Of a DNA stretch of 64,000 nucleotides, positions 1 through 11,617 are shown piece by piece. The notes beneath the pieces were generated by a model. That model was given only the letters and a program-made list of their open reading frames with translations. It did not search any database and was not told the DNA's origin. A program made the position numbers and the translations under genes. The DNA comes from Cocos nucifera (Eukaryota; Streptophyta; Magnoliopsida; Arecales; Arecaceae): contig QRFJ01000057.1 in NCBI GenBank assembly GCA_006176705.1, positions 3,898,178-3,962,177 on the forward strand. The letters run 5' to 3'. The first letter of the stretch is position 1; each line of letters opens with the position of its first letter.

Positions 1-975
1 CCCTCAGCCTCCTGCTATCCTCAAGATCCTGCATAAAAATGCATAAGTGAGCACTAAAATCAAAGTCAAGCATCCAACTGGATGCAGAAAAAATCATAAT
101 ATTAGATTCTATAACGAGCATACCTTCAGAAGGATCTGTCTCCTTGTTCTTCAGGCTGGCCACGTAAAGAGGACAGTTCTACTTTCAGTGGCCATCTGTA
201 TTGTAATGAAAATATTTTTTTTTGTTAGTAGTCTTCTTCGACTCAGCCTTCTTCTTCTTTCCATCATCTATCTTCTACTTTTTTATGATTTTCTTCTTCT
301 TTCTAAAAGACTTTTTCTTCAAAAAAGTTTGCTCCACAGCAAGCACTGAGTTCTCTAAACCTTTCATAGAGATCTCAGCAGTAACCAGCACGTTCATAAG
401 TTTCGTCAAGGTATTTTATAATTTATGCATATATTAGTTCATGATAAATTGTCTATACGCATCAATCAAAGATTGCAGAATTATATCAATCTGCAGATCT
501 TGATCTAACATGACATCGAACTTCTCAAGCTCTTCTAAGTTTTTGATCATCATCAGACAATGATCTTGAATCGACTGTCCATCATGCATCTGAGTCTTAA
601 AACATCTCTTAGTGATTTGATATTTGGCTGCATGATTTTGATCACCAAACAACTCTTACAAGCAAGCCAACATTTGATGGCTAGTCTTAATATCTTCATG
701 TTGGCGTTGGAGCTCATCAGACATCAAGCCCAACATATAATATCTGACTTTATTATCTTCATCCATTAATTTTTTCAGAGACATTCTCTAATCAGCGGAC
801 GAATGGACTGATAAAGTGAAAGGATCATATTTCAATACATGAGTCAACTTCTTAAAATTCAAAACTATTTTAAAATTTCAGAGTCAATCCTTGTAGTTGG
901 ATCTAGTCAGTCTATGAATGTCCAGAATATAGGCTAGTGGGTTAGATGCAGATATTTTTCTACAGAGAGTCAAAA
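1..975 (-). pseudogene. Copia gag polyprotein and start of protease, decayed
   Basis: Read on the minus strand, 975-780 gives a decayed copia gag N-terminus. Around 800-650 comes LGLMSDELQRQHEDIKTSHQ, and 652-434 reads on as the UBN2-type gag domain (KYQITKRCFKTQMHDGQSIQ, then LQSLIDAYRQFIMN). At about 215-150 a zinc knuckle of the CxxCxxxGHxxxxC kind is visible but has lost one cysteine (Y) and holds two in-frame stops. Immediately after it SSWMLDFDFSAHLC matches the copia protease start, whose catalytic DSGAS has become DFDFS. Gag normally packages element RNA into particles; this copy cannot make it. The similarity is closest to Angela/Tork-like gags, as far as memory of the family allows. 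Confidence 0.8.
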
Positions 976-2828
976 TTTTTAGTTAGATTTTATAATTAGA
1001 CTTAATCAATTTATTTAAAAATTTTATTTTTAAATAAATTAGGCTTTCAATATTTACTCGGATCCCTATACTTTTTTGGTAGAGATACAAAAATCTTCAT
1101 GATTATAGATTTTTAGTGGATGGTGCGATCCCACTAACTGACTTACTACCCCACCTAATAGTTATTGATGATGAATCAATCGATGAGTAAATAACTCTTG
1201 TCCAATGATTCTTTAATCATGGTATATCCAAACCTGATCTCTAATTCATGAAGCTCATCATGCTCAAAATATTGCTTTACTTTTTAGTTAAGTCGGATCC
1301 ATCATTTACATGAATTGAATTTCTGATTGGATCTCTCATCATATCCAAAATATTGAACCCAATCCATAGCATCCAATGCCTAATAAACATGGTTGTATCT
1401 TTTCGGTGCAACTGAACCACTATATCCAATCGAGAACAATCAATCTCGAGAAGGACCCACACGTCTATAATGATGGAAGATCTTAAACTTAATATTTTCT
1501 TAGAAAGATTTAATTTAGGTCTCTTTAAACTTGACTTGACTTAGTCATAACAATTATGACTAATCTAATGGCATGGGTTGGCTCAAATTGTTAGCCATCT
1601 CAAATCAGAACTGGATTAATACAAATGATCAGGTAAGTGAGACTAGTTGAAGGAATATGCTATTAACTCGATAAGAACGCATTCAGATCGAGTAGCTCCT
1701 AATTAAAAATCAATCGATCGTATCAGTCAGACTTAACTTAGATACCAAATTATCAAATCAGAATCAATCATGTTAGCCTATAATCCAGGCTCAAACTACG
1801 AAGCTAAATTAGGTCTTGACTTGATCGAGACACATTGATTCAATCTTGATCCAGACTTAATCCTATTAGACTGATCAATTCTAAGCTTTCTTTGATCCCA
1901 CTAACCAACTCTTAATTTAGTTTGATCAACCGCTAGACCTAATTGAGCTACCCAAGTTCGAATCCAATTTTATAAACATATCTTAGATCTAAAAATTTAT
2001 AATTTTAAGATCTAATTAATTTTATAATTTTAATTTTTAATTAAGTTTGGATTCATGAATAAAATATGTAACAAAATTCTAGGATTTCAGGATCTAAGAT
2101 TTTGCAGAAAATAAGTTTTGATTTTTGATTAAGAATGAACGTGCAGTATCCCTACACATCATAAGAACATCCCATCGAATAGAAGGAGAGAGCTTTTAAA
2201 TTCTACTTTATTCTTATGACTGAAAGGCCAAGAAGAATGTCTTAATCAAAAATATATTTTTTAAAATAAAATAAGTTAGATTTAAATCATATATCATATA
2301 TACAATCAAAGATCTAACCTATACGTGCCTTGCATACATCTCATGTATCATAACTCAATCAACCATGCATGCTTTCAGATTTGATATATCACATATTAAA
2401 TCTAAAAAATAAAATTTTAAATTTGATCATATTAAAATAAAATTATTCTAGATAGTTTATAGAACTATTTTATAACTAGTCTAAACATGCATCTTTCATA
2501 TCTCATATGAATAAATTAAAAATTAAAAATTTTATTTTTTATTTTTTAGATCTGATTATAATAATTATAATATAAAAAAATAAAAATAAAATAAATTTAA
2601 AATTATATTTAATCAAATTAATAACATAATTATACTAGACTACATATAGAACTATTCTATTCCTAGTCTAGTCATGCATCTCATATATTATATATCTAAA
2701 TTATATAATTTTTAATTTTTTTAATTTTAGATCTAATCATATCTGATGTGATATTTAAAATTTTTAATATTAAATCATAAATAAAAATTAAATTAGATTT
2801 AAAATAAATATGAAGAACTGCTAATGTA

Positions 2829-2842
2829 GCTCTGATATTAGT
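2829..2842 (-). other. Primer-binding site, copia (methionine tRNA type)
   Basis: Just inside the LTR edge the minus strand reads TAATATCAGAGC, two mismatches from TGGTATCAGAGC, the usual initiator-methionine tRNA primer site of plant copia elements. It fixes the LTR boundary at 2843. Confidence 0.75.
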
Positions 2843-5097
2843 TGAAAGAAAAATTCTTATTTTTTGTCGCAGGATCATCTAGATCTGATCAGATCTGAGA
2901 TGGATTTTTCTATAAAAATTTTTATGATCCGATCAAATCTAAGAATTCTCAAATCTAATCGAGATGATCTAATATTAAAAATTAAAAATTAAATTAAATT
3001 AGATTTAATTTAAGTATCTAATTGGGTAATTTAATTATCCTACGATGATCCTGATCGTTCCTGAGATTCTGGAATGAGCCTAGTACGTGCTTGGCCTCTA
3101 TCGATATCCACTCAAGCTAGATCTAGACATCTTCTTCTCATGAATCTTTCTTCAAAAGATTAGATCTGAATCTAATCCGTAGATCCTTCAAAAAGATCTT
3201 GAATGTTGTGTGCTCATCTCACGAACACCATCGCGTAAATGCTGAATCTTTTGTAAAAATTCTTGGACCTTTTTCTTTGATTTGTGCCCAACCTTTGGCA
3301 TGTAGAAGAGGGAGAGAGAGAGAGAGGATCAGAGGGGGCATGGGATATGATAGGTGCGACAGCAACTTGGGTGTGGAAAAATATTTTATGCGATACTTGC
3401 TCTTTAACATGAGAAAGGATTTTAAACCTAATGCCACATAAAGTCCCATTTGACCAAAATAGCTGATTTATTTTATAATTGAGACTCAAGAACTTATTCT
3501 CCACGTAGCGCACCAGATCTCATTTGGTTTTTATACCAAAAATCAATCAAAAAAGAGGCGACATGAGTAGATAAGGAAGAGTCCATTATGCCTAGGACTC
3601 TTTCCTCAAGAGTTTAATCCAAATCAAACTCTATCGAAACCTAGTCAAACCACTACCATAAATCATAAAATTTGGCAAACCTATAGTATGACTCGAGCCC
3701 TATCACATATCTAAAAATTAAAGCAAAATAATTTTTAAAGAATTTTCTACAAGTCTCTGATCAGGTGATCCTTAATTTTCTCAAATAGGTCAACTATTGA
3801 TCCTAATCCAATTATACTATGAATGAATTTAATTTATACAATTAATCTGATCTGGACAGGTCCCAATCAGATGAAAATAAATTCATTCAAGATATAAAAT
3901 GAGTCAAATTAAATTTAACTCAATTGCGATGAACCGAAAAGATTACAGAATGAGAAAGTCAGGTTCAATCATGTGCTAGCATGATTACCTTGAATCTAAT
4001 TGGATCTAATCCAAATCAATCAAATTAGGTTAGCTCAATTGATGACATCCAAACCTAAATCCTTATTTGTGTGATCCAGTTAGGTTCAATTCTGTATGGT
4101 AATGAAATATGTCGTGATCTCTATCATCAACATCATCAAAATATCTTTCGATGGATCAGAACTTTTATAATTTATACAATTAGAATGATTAATCATCAAA
4201 ATCATTATAATTGCTCTCAAAATCTACCAGTGATACCTAGCAGTATATGGTGACAACTCATTAACTAAAAATGATCCTTCCATTGTAGCTACCTGTGTGA
4301 TTGAATTCTTTTATCTTGAGCCCCGACAGGATTAGTGTTAAGGTGAACTCATCAAATCCAACATCCCTCATATAAATTAATCATTTGATTCAAATTCAAT
4401 GTGAAATCCTAATAGAAACTCTTTCTATCATCTTCATACTACCATGGCCATGGGCTTAAGGACTCAATCTCATGATTATCATAGGACTACTCCTCATCTA
4501 CCGAGGTAGATAGATCTTCTATTGGTGCAATTCAATTCATACAATGAACATGCTATAGCCAACATACACTTCAGAATTTTGAATGGCTAGAAGATTATAG
4601 TCAAACTATAACACCCTCAAGATGAATTATCGATGCACCTCAGATCAAAGATCAGACACACTACTATAGCATCGAGCCAGTCATCGACGAGAAAATAGAC
4701 TTTCTTATGACTGCTCGAGATAATCACGCTCAGTATTCTCATTCTCTAACGAATACCTGTACTCTCGCTTCAATGTTTTCAAACCATAGACTTAAGACTT
4801 ATCTATTCTAAGAAAACGATCATACATTAACTTTTCGAATCGACCACCATCCTTGTGATGATCCTACAGTCGAAAGCAGTTCATGAGTTAATTATGAAAA
4901 TTCATATTTTAAATTTTTAATACTTAAAAATATAAATTATTATTACTATTAACTCAAAGAATGTATCATAAATACTTTAAATATATACTATAATAAAAAA
5001 TAATTTTTTTATTAATTTATAGTTAAAATTATAAAATTATCCTTAAAAGTGTATTATAAGTGTTAGCTAATCTGGCTTCTAGGATACACATCTAACA
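2843..5097 (-). repeat. 5' LTR of the copia element (2255 bp)
   Basis: The LTR begins TGTTAG at 5097 and ends TTTCA at 2843 on the minus strand. It is matched along its length by the solo LTR at 18805-21068 (2264 bp): the first ~60 bases, the block near 4600-4900 and the AGATCTGATCAGATCT-rich end all correspond. A TATA-like motif (TATAAAATAAA on minus) lies near 3470, at the place matching the clear TATA box of the solo copy. An LTR of about 2.25 kb is long for a copia element. Confidence 0.85.
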
Positions 5098-5205
5098 TGA
5101 TGAACGCCACGATCGAGAGAATTTTTGTAAGTAATAAATATACTAGTATATATTATCAGTATTATAGCATTTTTTATAAAATTTTATTTGAATTTATAAT
5201 TACAG

Positions 5206-5637
5206 AAGCAGTTAGATGCGCTCACGAGCGAGAGCCAGGACATCTTTAGCCTCCATGACCATCTATCTCAAGTCTTGGAGCCTGAGCACTCTGAAAGGAT
5301 CCGATGCAGACCTGAACATACGCCGATAAGCTACTGATCTAAGGCAAGTATCTCTTTACATGCTTTTGGTATCGTCAATCGGAAGCAGCTTGAGGAGGCA
5401 TTGGTGCAGGCAGCTCAGACTATAGCATGGGCTACTCATATTGAGGAGCGCACATCTCATCTGAAGGGCATCCTGAGTGCTATGGTGATGAGGCTCAGCA
5501 TGCATTTTGGAGCAGACTTCACGGGCCTTGGGGATATGTTGGTCGACGTTCCAGCTCCAACCCCTCTAGCTTTAGCTCCTCCAACTTGTGCTCCATCTCT
5601 CGGTGACGACGATAATATAGATTTAGAGAACTTTTGA
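5206..5637 (+). pseudogene. CACTA (En/Spm) transposase C-terminal exon
   Basis: A 3' splice site (TTACAG) at 5205 opens an exon readable to the TGA at 5635-5637, preceded by a candidate donor (GTAAGT, about 5130). The reading contains QDIFSLHDHLSQVLEPEHSE, resembling the conserved VLGPEHSGRVR block near the end of plant Ptta/En/Spm transposases, then a helical tail and an acidic end. One in-frame TGA follows the conserved block at about 5331. The upstream coding part is cut off by the copia insertion at 5097. The AT-rich 3' flank and subterminal repeats that follow (5815-6190) agree with the 3' end of a CACTA element. The family call rests on motif resemblance and context only. Confidence 0.65.
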
Positions 5638-5814
5638 TATATTTTTTCTTAAAAAAATATTATAATAAATTTTATTTGATAATAAAATTTGAGTATTTTT
5701 TAAATATTTTTATATTTATAATATTTTCTTATATTTTTTTATTATATTATATATCTCTATATTTATTAGATAAAATATATTAAAAAAATTTTAAAAAAAA
5801 TTATTATTCAAAAG

Positions 5815-6194
5815 CTACGACAGTGGTTGTAAAATCACTATCGTGGGTGTGCCAAACGAGACAGCAAGTTAAGTGTTAACCACTACCATTAACCTATGGT
5901 AGTGATTACGAAACCGCTGTATTAGATCTATGGCACCAATTCTATAATTGCTGTCATAGGTCGATTTATGGCAATGGTTATAAAATCACTGTCATAGGTC
6001 GAGCTATGACAGCGGTTGTAAAATCGCTATCATAGGTAGTGTATGGCAGCGGTTCACATAACCACCATCATAGACTTACGGTGATGGTCATAATGGTAAT
6101 AATTAGCTCATTGCTGCCATAGCCTATGACAGTAATTTTTTAGACTATGACAGCAGTTACAAACCACTGTCATAACCTAGTTCTATAATAGTAA
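5815..6194 (+). repeat. CACTA subterminal repeats and decayed right terminus (copy 1)
   Basis: About ten degenerate ~33-bp units of the form TATGACAGCGGTT ... AATCGCTGTCATAG occur in both orientations. Each can pair with itself, as expected for the subterminal transposase-binding repeats of CACTA elements. The end (TTCTATAATAGTAAA) is a decayed version of the intact terminus at 8776-8791. The AT-rich lead-in from about 5690 also matches the second copy (from about 8262). Confidence 0.7.
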
Positions 6195-6494
6195 ATAACG
6201 TTACTACATGATATAATATTGCCTTTTCACTTAATTTATGAAAAAATTTAGTTTTTATTTGAAGGTCAAATCCTAATTTTGTTCTTAGCAGGTTCATGGA
6301 GCAAGAAAGAATGCATAATATTATTCTCTTTTTGTTTTTTTTTTGATAACAGAATGATATTATTCTTTGGAGATGAGCAGTCTTGCTGTTTACTCATTTC
6401 TCCTTCACTAATATTTCTTAAAACATGTTTGGCTAAACATACCAATGAGACCAATACTAATTTAATCTTTATTAGATATGACCTTGGATCCTCA

Positions 6495-7306
6495 ACCAAA
6501 CAGTATCTTCATACTAGGGAATTTGATATAGATAGAAGATTATAATCTGAAAATTAAGAATATGAGATATTTGGTTGGGGATAATCTGGTATGAAAAAAT
6601 AATTTTTATGTTAGATTATTATGTTTGGTATAAAAAATATAAAAAAAATGGTAAAAAATTAATGGGCTCCATGCTTATTTTTTGAAGAGAAAAAATAAAA
6701 TAAATACCATGAAGGATTGATATTTAGTAAATTTCAGAGTAATGATAGTTTATATTTGATAAAAATATCTTCAATAAAACTGTATATATAATTATTGACC
6801 TTTTCTAATATCCTTCAAATTTTATTCAATAAAAAATTTTTATAAAAAAATTAAGATGAAGATGATATTATGCAAAGAATTATATGATTATAGTCATCAT
6901 ATAAAAATTAATTAAAAATAATAATACTATTTTAATATTAAAAAAATTTTATATTAAAAAATATATTTATAAATTTTATCATATTTTCATATAGGATTAC
7001 CTTCAATCAAATATAATAATTTTTTTAATATTATTTTTTGAAATAATTTTTTCATCAATTAAATAAAATAAAATTTATTTTTTTGTAATTATTTTTTAAA
7101 TAAATAATTTTTATAAATTATTAAAATATCTTATAATCTGATGTATTTCAATCAAATGGATCTATAAAATTTTTTGATACCAACTTTGTATAGTCGAGAA
7201 AGCCCCACTCGGGTTGCGTGTGGGGTTGGCTGGCCAAGCAATTATTGCTGACTCACCTCCATGTAGAAATCTTATAAAAAGGACAAAGGATCGTGGCCGC
7301 CCCTCC
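6495..7306 (+). repeat. Duplicated promoter-like segment, copy A
   Basis: The segment runs from CAGTATCTTCATACTAGGG to CAAAGGATCGTGG and is repeated in the same orientation at 8796-9585. The first 90 bases differ at about seven positions by eye. The end shares a CCCCACTCGGGTTGCGTG block and a TATA box (CTTATAAAAAGG at about 7272). Copy A has a small extra block (AATTATTG) at about 7240. The middle is AT-rich with no coding capacity. No gene is recognised downstream; the following GC-rich block at 7310-7620 lacks codon structure. Confidence 0.75.
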
Positions 7307-7309
7307 CCG

Positions 7310-8360
7310 CCATCCTACCACTCCCCACCCCTCAGCCCCCAATCCCTGACCGCCCCTCTCTGCCACCCCCCACCCGGCCCCCCACCCTCCACACTCCCCC
7401 TCTCGGTTGCCGAACCTTCCATCACTGTGCCTCCCGAACCTCCTCGTCACTATGCCCCCTCCTCCTGGCCTCCCATCCCCAGCCGCCTCTGCTCTCTCTC
7501 TCTTTCTTCTTTCTCTCTTTTCTCTATCTCACTATCTTACTTTTATTTCGTAGGTTGCCTCTAGTACCGTCGTCCTCCTCTAGCATCGTCGCCGACGACT
7601 CTCGGAGCTTTTGGTGCGGCCCGCTCTCTATAACCATAGGTATATATTTTTTTTTAATTTTATAGTATTATTTATTAATCATATATATTTATAATAATTT
7701 ATAAAATATTTATAATAAATATTATAAATATTTATTATAAATATTATAATTATCTATATGCCGTAGTTTTTGGGCCGTGTCATGGTGGTAGCCTTGGGCC
7801 ATGCCATGTCGACGGCTGTGGACTAGATCTGTCAATGGATTAGGTTCGGATCGAAACTTGAATATTCAGATCCAGATCTAATTTTAATTACTGATACTGA
7901 ATCCAAATCCGAATATTCGATGGATCTGTCCTTGAAGTACTAGACAGACCCGGATTCTAATAGATTTCGAAAGATCGGACCCAATTTTGAGATCCAAAAC
8001 TAAGAAACGAAGAGACTGAGAGGAAGACCAATAGATTAAGAAAGAAAGGGTCGGTCGCTCATCGGCCATCGGCAAGGGAGACCAAGAGTGGGAGGGAGGG
8101 AGGGAGGGGGTCCGGGCTCGCCATCGTCGTCGACGAGGGAGATCCAGAGAGGGAGAGTGGGAGATCGAGAGAGCAAGAGAGAGAGGGGGGTCCGACCTCG
8201 CCGACATCACTGGGAGGGATGGGTCCGGCCTTGCCGGCGAGAGAGATCAAGAGAGGGAGAGAGAAATTTTTATGTTTATTATATTTTTTTATATTATATA
8301 TATATATTTATCAGGTAAAATATATATAAAAATAAAAATTTTAACTTTTTAATTATTCAA
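7310..8360. other. Unassigned filler between the duplicated segments
   Basis: The stretch holds a C-rich block (7310-7620), an AT-rich stretch (7640-7760), and a G/A-rich block with GGGA and GAGA runs (8040-8265). Small open frames exist on both strands but are low-complexity (proline/serine or arginine/glycine runs), which reflects base composition. It could be captured DNA inside a non-autonomous CACTA element that ends at 8791. No left CACTA terminus was found. Confidence 0.5.
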
Positions 8361-8363
8361 GAT

Positions 8364-8791
8364 CTACGACAGCGATTTCATAACCACTATCATATCTGTG
8401 CCAACCGCTGCCATAGGTTCCTAGTGCAAACGATGTCAACCACTGCATTAGACCTATGGCATTGGTTAAGAAACTACTACTATAGATTATCTATGGCAGC
8501 GGTTATGTAACCTCTGCTATAGATAACTTATGACAGTGATTACATAACTGCTGCTATAGGTCGATCTATTGCAGCGATTTATAAATCGCTGCAATATGCA
8601 ATCTATGATAGCGGTTCAAACAACCGCTATGACAGCGGTTCAAACAATCGCTGCAACAACTGCTGTCATAGAGCTACGATGATGGCTGCAGTAGCAGTGG
8701 TTAAAGAACTGCTGTCATAGCCTATGGCAGTGATTTTTTGAACTACGACAGTGGTTACGAACCACCGCCATAGTACTTTTTTATAGTAGTG
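8364..8791 (+). repeat. CACTA subterminal repeats and intact right terminus (copy 2)
   Basis: A dozen hairpin-like units (for example CTATGGCAGCGGTT followed by AACC-CTGC-ATAG) lead to the terminus at 8776-8791, whose reverse complement is CACTACTATAAAAAAG, the classical CACTA end. It is directly joined to the duplicated segment starting CAAACGGTATC. The 3-bp target duplication cannot be confirmed because the left end was not found. Confidence 0.75.
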
Positions 8792-8795
8792 CAAA

Positions 8796-9585
8796 CGGTA
8801 TCTTCATATTAGGGAATTTGATATAGATAGAAGATTATAATCTGAAAATTAGGAATATGAGGTATTTGGTTGGGAATAATCTGACATAAAAAAATAATTT
8901 TATGTCAGATTATTATGTTTGATATAAAAAGTAAAAAAAAGAGATGGTAAAAAAATTAATGGGCTCCATGCTTATTTTCTGTAGAGAAAAGGTAAAATAA
9001 ATACCATGGAGGGTTAATATTTAGTAAATTTTGAAGTGATGGTAATTCATATTTGATAAAAATATCTTCAATAAAACTGCATATATAATTATTAATTTTT
9101 TCTAATATTCTTCAATTTTTATTCAATAAAGAGCTTTTATAAAAAAATTAAGATGAAGATGACATTATGCAAAAAATTATAAGATTATAGTTATCATATA
9201 AAAATTAATTAAAAATAATATTATTATTTTAATATTAAAAAATTATTTTATATTAAAAAATATATTTATAAATTTTATCATATTTTTATATAGGATTATC
9301 TCCAATAAAATATAATAAATTTTTTTGATATTATTTTTTAAAATAATTTTTTTATTAATTAAATAAAATAAAATATATTTTTTATAATTATTTTTTAAAT
9401 AAATAATTTTATAAATTATTAAATTATTTTATAGTCTGATGTATTTCAATCAAATGGATCTATAAAATTTTTTGATACCAACTTCGTACAGTCGAGAAAG
9501 CCCCACTCGGGTTGCGTGTGGGGTTGGCTGGCCGAGCCTGACTCACCTCCACGTAGAAACCTTATAAAGAGGACAAAGGATCGTG
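8796..9585 (+). repeat. Duplicated promoter-like segment, copy B
   Basis: This is a direct repeat of 6495-7306. It starts immediately after the CACTA right end and finishes with CCTTATAAAGAGGACAAAGG (TATA box at about 9562). After the shared end the sequence reads ACTTCATTGG, unlike copy A, and continues into a 34-bp duplication and a GA tract, a leader-like layout. No protein-coding gene was recognised in the next 1.9 kb. Confidence 0.75.
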
Positions 9586-9609
9586 GACTTCATTGGAGAC
9601 CAAGTCAAA

Positions 9610-9677
9610 ACGTGTCGCATATATCCTATTCTTCTTCCCTCAAACGTGTCGCATATATCCTATTCTTCTTCACTCAA
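9610..9677 (+). repeat. 34-bp tandem duplication
   Basis: Two adjacent copies (9610-9643 and 9644-9677) begin ACGTGTCGCATATATCC and differ by one base. They lie 45-115 bases downstream of the TATA box of copy B. Confidence 0.9.
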
Positions 9678-9691
9678 CTTCAACCATAACC

Positions 9692-9717
9692 GAGAGAGAG
9701 AGAGAGAGAGAGAGAGA
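9692..9717 (+). repeat. (GA)13 microsatellite
   Basis: An uninterrupted run of 13 GA units directly follows the 34-bp duplication. It is a simple repeat, possibly a 5'-leader GAGA tract. Confidence 0.95.
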
Positions 9718-9719
9718 TC

Positions 9720-11617
9720 GTAGAAAGAAAAGGACACCGGCAACTGGGCCCTCTCTTTTTCTCTTTCTCCACCTCTCTCTTTCTTTCTTTTATAGCTGTA
9801 TATATTAATGTCCTTCACTTTATTCCCACTGATGGGTTGGAGCCAACTCAGGACGCATCCTCCCTGGTTCCCATGCATTTTCCATTACATGCTTCCTCTC
9901 GCCTTGTTGTACGCTATTAAATATTAAAATATTCTGTTTTTAATGTAATAATTTATCGGGATCGATGTGGTCAGAAGGAAAAGAAGTCCAATGGTATATC
10001 AATCTCCAAATCCTCCTGTCGTTTCTTCCGGCACCTCGGCATATACAGAGTCTTCGTTTACTAATTAGTGATGATTGCTTGCTTTTTTAAAATATTTTTT
10101 ATTCTTGTTTGAATAATCTGTTGTCTCCATCCAGGAATTTTTTTTTTTTTTTTTTGATGAACGGAGTCACTAATCTCTATCCGGATTTGATATCCCAATC
10201 AATAATAGCTTGAGGCCCGTAGTCGGCATGCGGTCGGCAACCTGCTCTGAAATTACGGCCATCCTGTCGCCCTCCATTCCCCCGAGAGCCGGTGGCGACT
10301 TTGTTCTAAAATATACTAGTAATATCTATGCTTGCAAACCATGCAGAACAAGAGTCTTCAACCATCCCACCTGGCGTTCTACCCCAGGAAAAAAATAAAA
10401 ATCCCACTTTGCTAGTTCTAAATTAGGCGGGATCATGTGCTGAATGGTTGTCCATACGTTGCTCTTGTGGAGCTAAATTAGGTCAGGTCACGTAGTTATC
10501 AAGATTACACCTAGTTTGGATAAGCAAGGCCTGTATAATGACTAAAAAGGGCCAAAAAAAATGTCTCGAGGCTTACAGGTTGATGTGTATAGATTCGAAT
10601 TATATCTTTTATGTAATTTTTTTTTTTTTTCATGATATGTTCTATTGGATTGTCCGAAAGCCTTGACAAGATCTATGCAGAAAGATAAAAAGCAGAGCTT
10701 AGAGTGCTTTTAGAGTTGTGTGATGCCAATAGTTGATGTTGCTAATAAACATCAATCAATCTTTCCTGCTAAAGCTGCAATCAGAAACCATGAGTGTAAC
10801 TAGCAATATCATGGTTAGGTGAGAGAGAAGCAGCAGCAGGGATAGATTATGTTAATAATTTGGATTTTTTTTTTCTTTCTGTTATGCAATAAGAGATTAA
10901 AAATTGCAGCCCCTGTCAATTAATAGTCTATCTAGCTCACCGAAAAGTTCTTGTCGACCTAATTTATATACTCAAGACATCTATGATGCATTTTCTGCTT
11001 GTATCAAAGAATATAAAAACATTATTATCTGAATTTGGATCGGCGACACATTCTTCGAAAGTTCATCATCTAGATCTTAATCAGTGACATCCAAATAAGT
11101 TTAGCTTATATCTTAAGTGTCCTTCATCCAAAATTTGTTAATGTTTCTTGTGTGAAACCATGGAAACACAAGATTAAACCTTGAGAATGAGAGATAAAGT
11201 AGGAGAAGACCACTTGAACCTGTAAATATTTCTGTCCCCTTAGCATCAAAGGGTGAATAATCATGAATTTTTTTGGTTGATAACATCATGATTACTATGA
11301 AAGCATGCAGTAGTTTCATGATTTGTAAGCTTGTCAAAATATTGAATGCAAGTAATTTTTATCACAAAACATATGATAACTAGCTCCTCCCTCATCATTG
11401 ATAGGGAAAAAGATAACAAAATTTTTGCCATTACTGTGAAAACGAGGGAAAATTATGAAATTTGTCAGCAAAATGGAATTAGACGATCCTCCATTTCTTT
11501 CTATCTCATTTGATTAATCAAAATTCAAAAATCTCTATGCATCTACAAAAAAAAAAAAAAAATCCTTCTTTTTTTTCTTTTGTTTTTTTTGAGAAAATAT
11601 CTTCTCTGAATCAATGT
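9720..11617. other. Intergenic, no gene recognised
   Basis: The stretch has T-runs (10139-10156, 10619-10630) next to short unique sequence and scattered stops in all frames. The T-runs followed by GATGAACGG resemble minus-strand poly(A) tails of small retroposons, but no body could be defined. The right end is the 3' flank of the minus-strand U-box gene. Confidence 0.6.

Larger units (their letters stand above)
1..5097 (-). mobile_element. Partial Ty1/copia LTR retrotransposon (5' LTR, leader, gag, start of protease)
   Basis: On the minus strand the order is LTR (2843-5097), a methionine-tRNA-type primer site, a long AT-rich leader, a copia gag, a zinc-knuckle relic and the first residues of the aspartic protease, after which the window ends. 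The rest of pol and the 3' LTR must lie upstream of position 1. All coding parts carry stops, so the copy is dead. The same LTR family occurs in the opposite orientation as a solo LTR at 18805-21068. The element sits in the coding end of a CACTA transposon; the base after its outer edge begins TGATG, the expected 5-bp target duplication, whose partner lies outside the window. Confidence 0.85.

Noticed and set aside
7214..8318. Proline- or glycine/arginine-rich open frames
   Set aside because: Low-complexity readings from C-rich and GA-rich tracts on both strands; no domain and no splice context.
10139..10200. T-run as a SINE or LINE tail
   Set aside because: No internal promoter boxes, body or target duplication could be defined.
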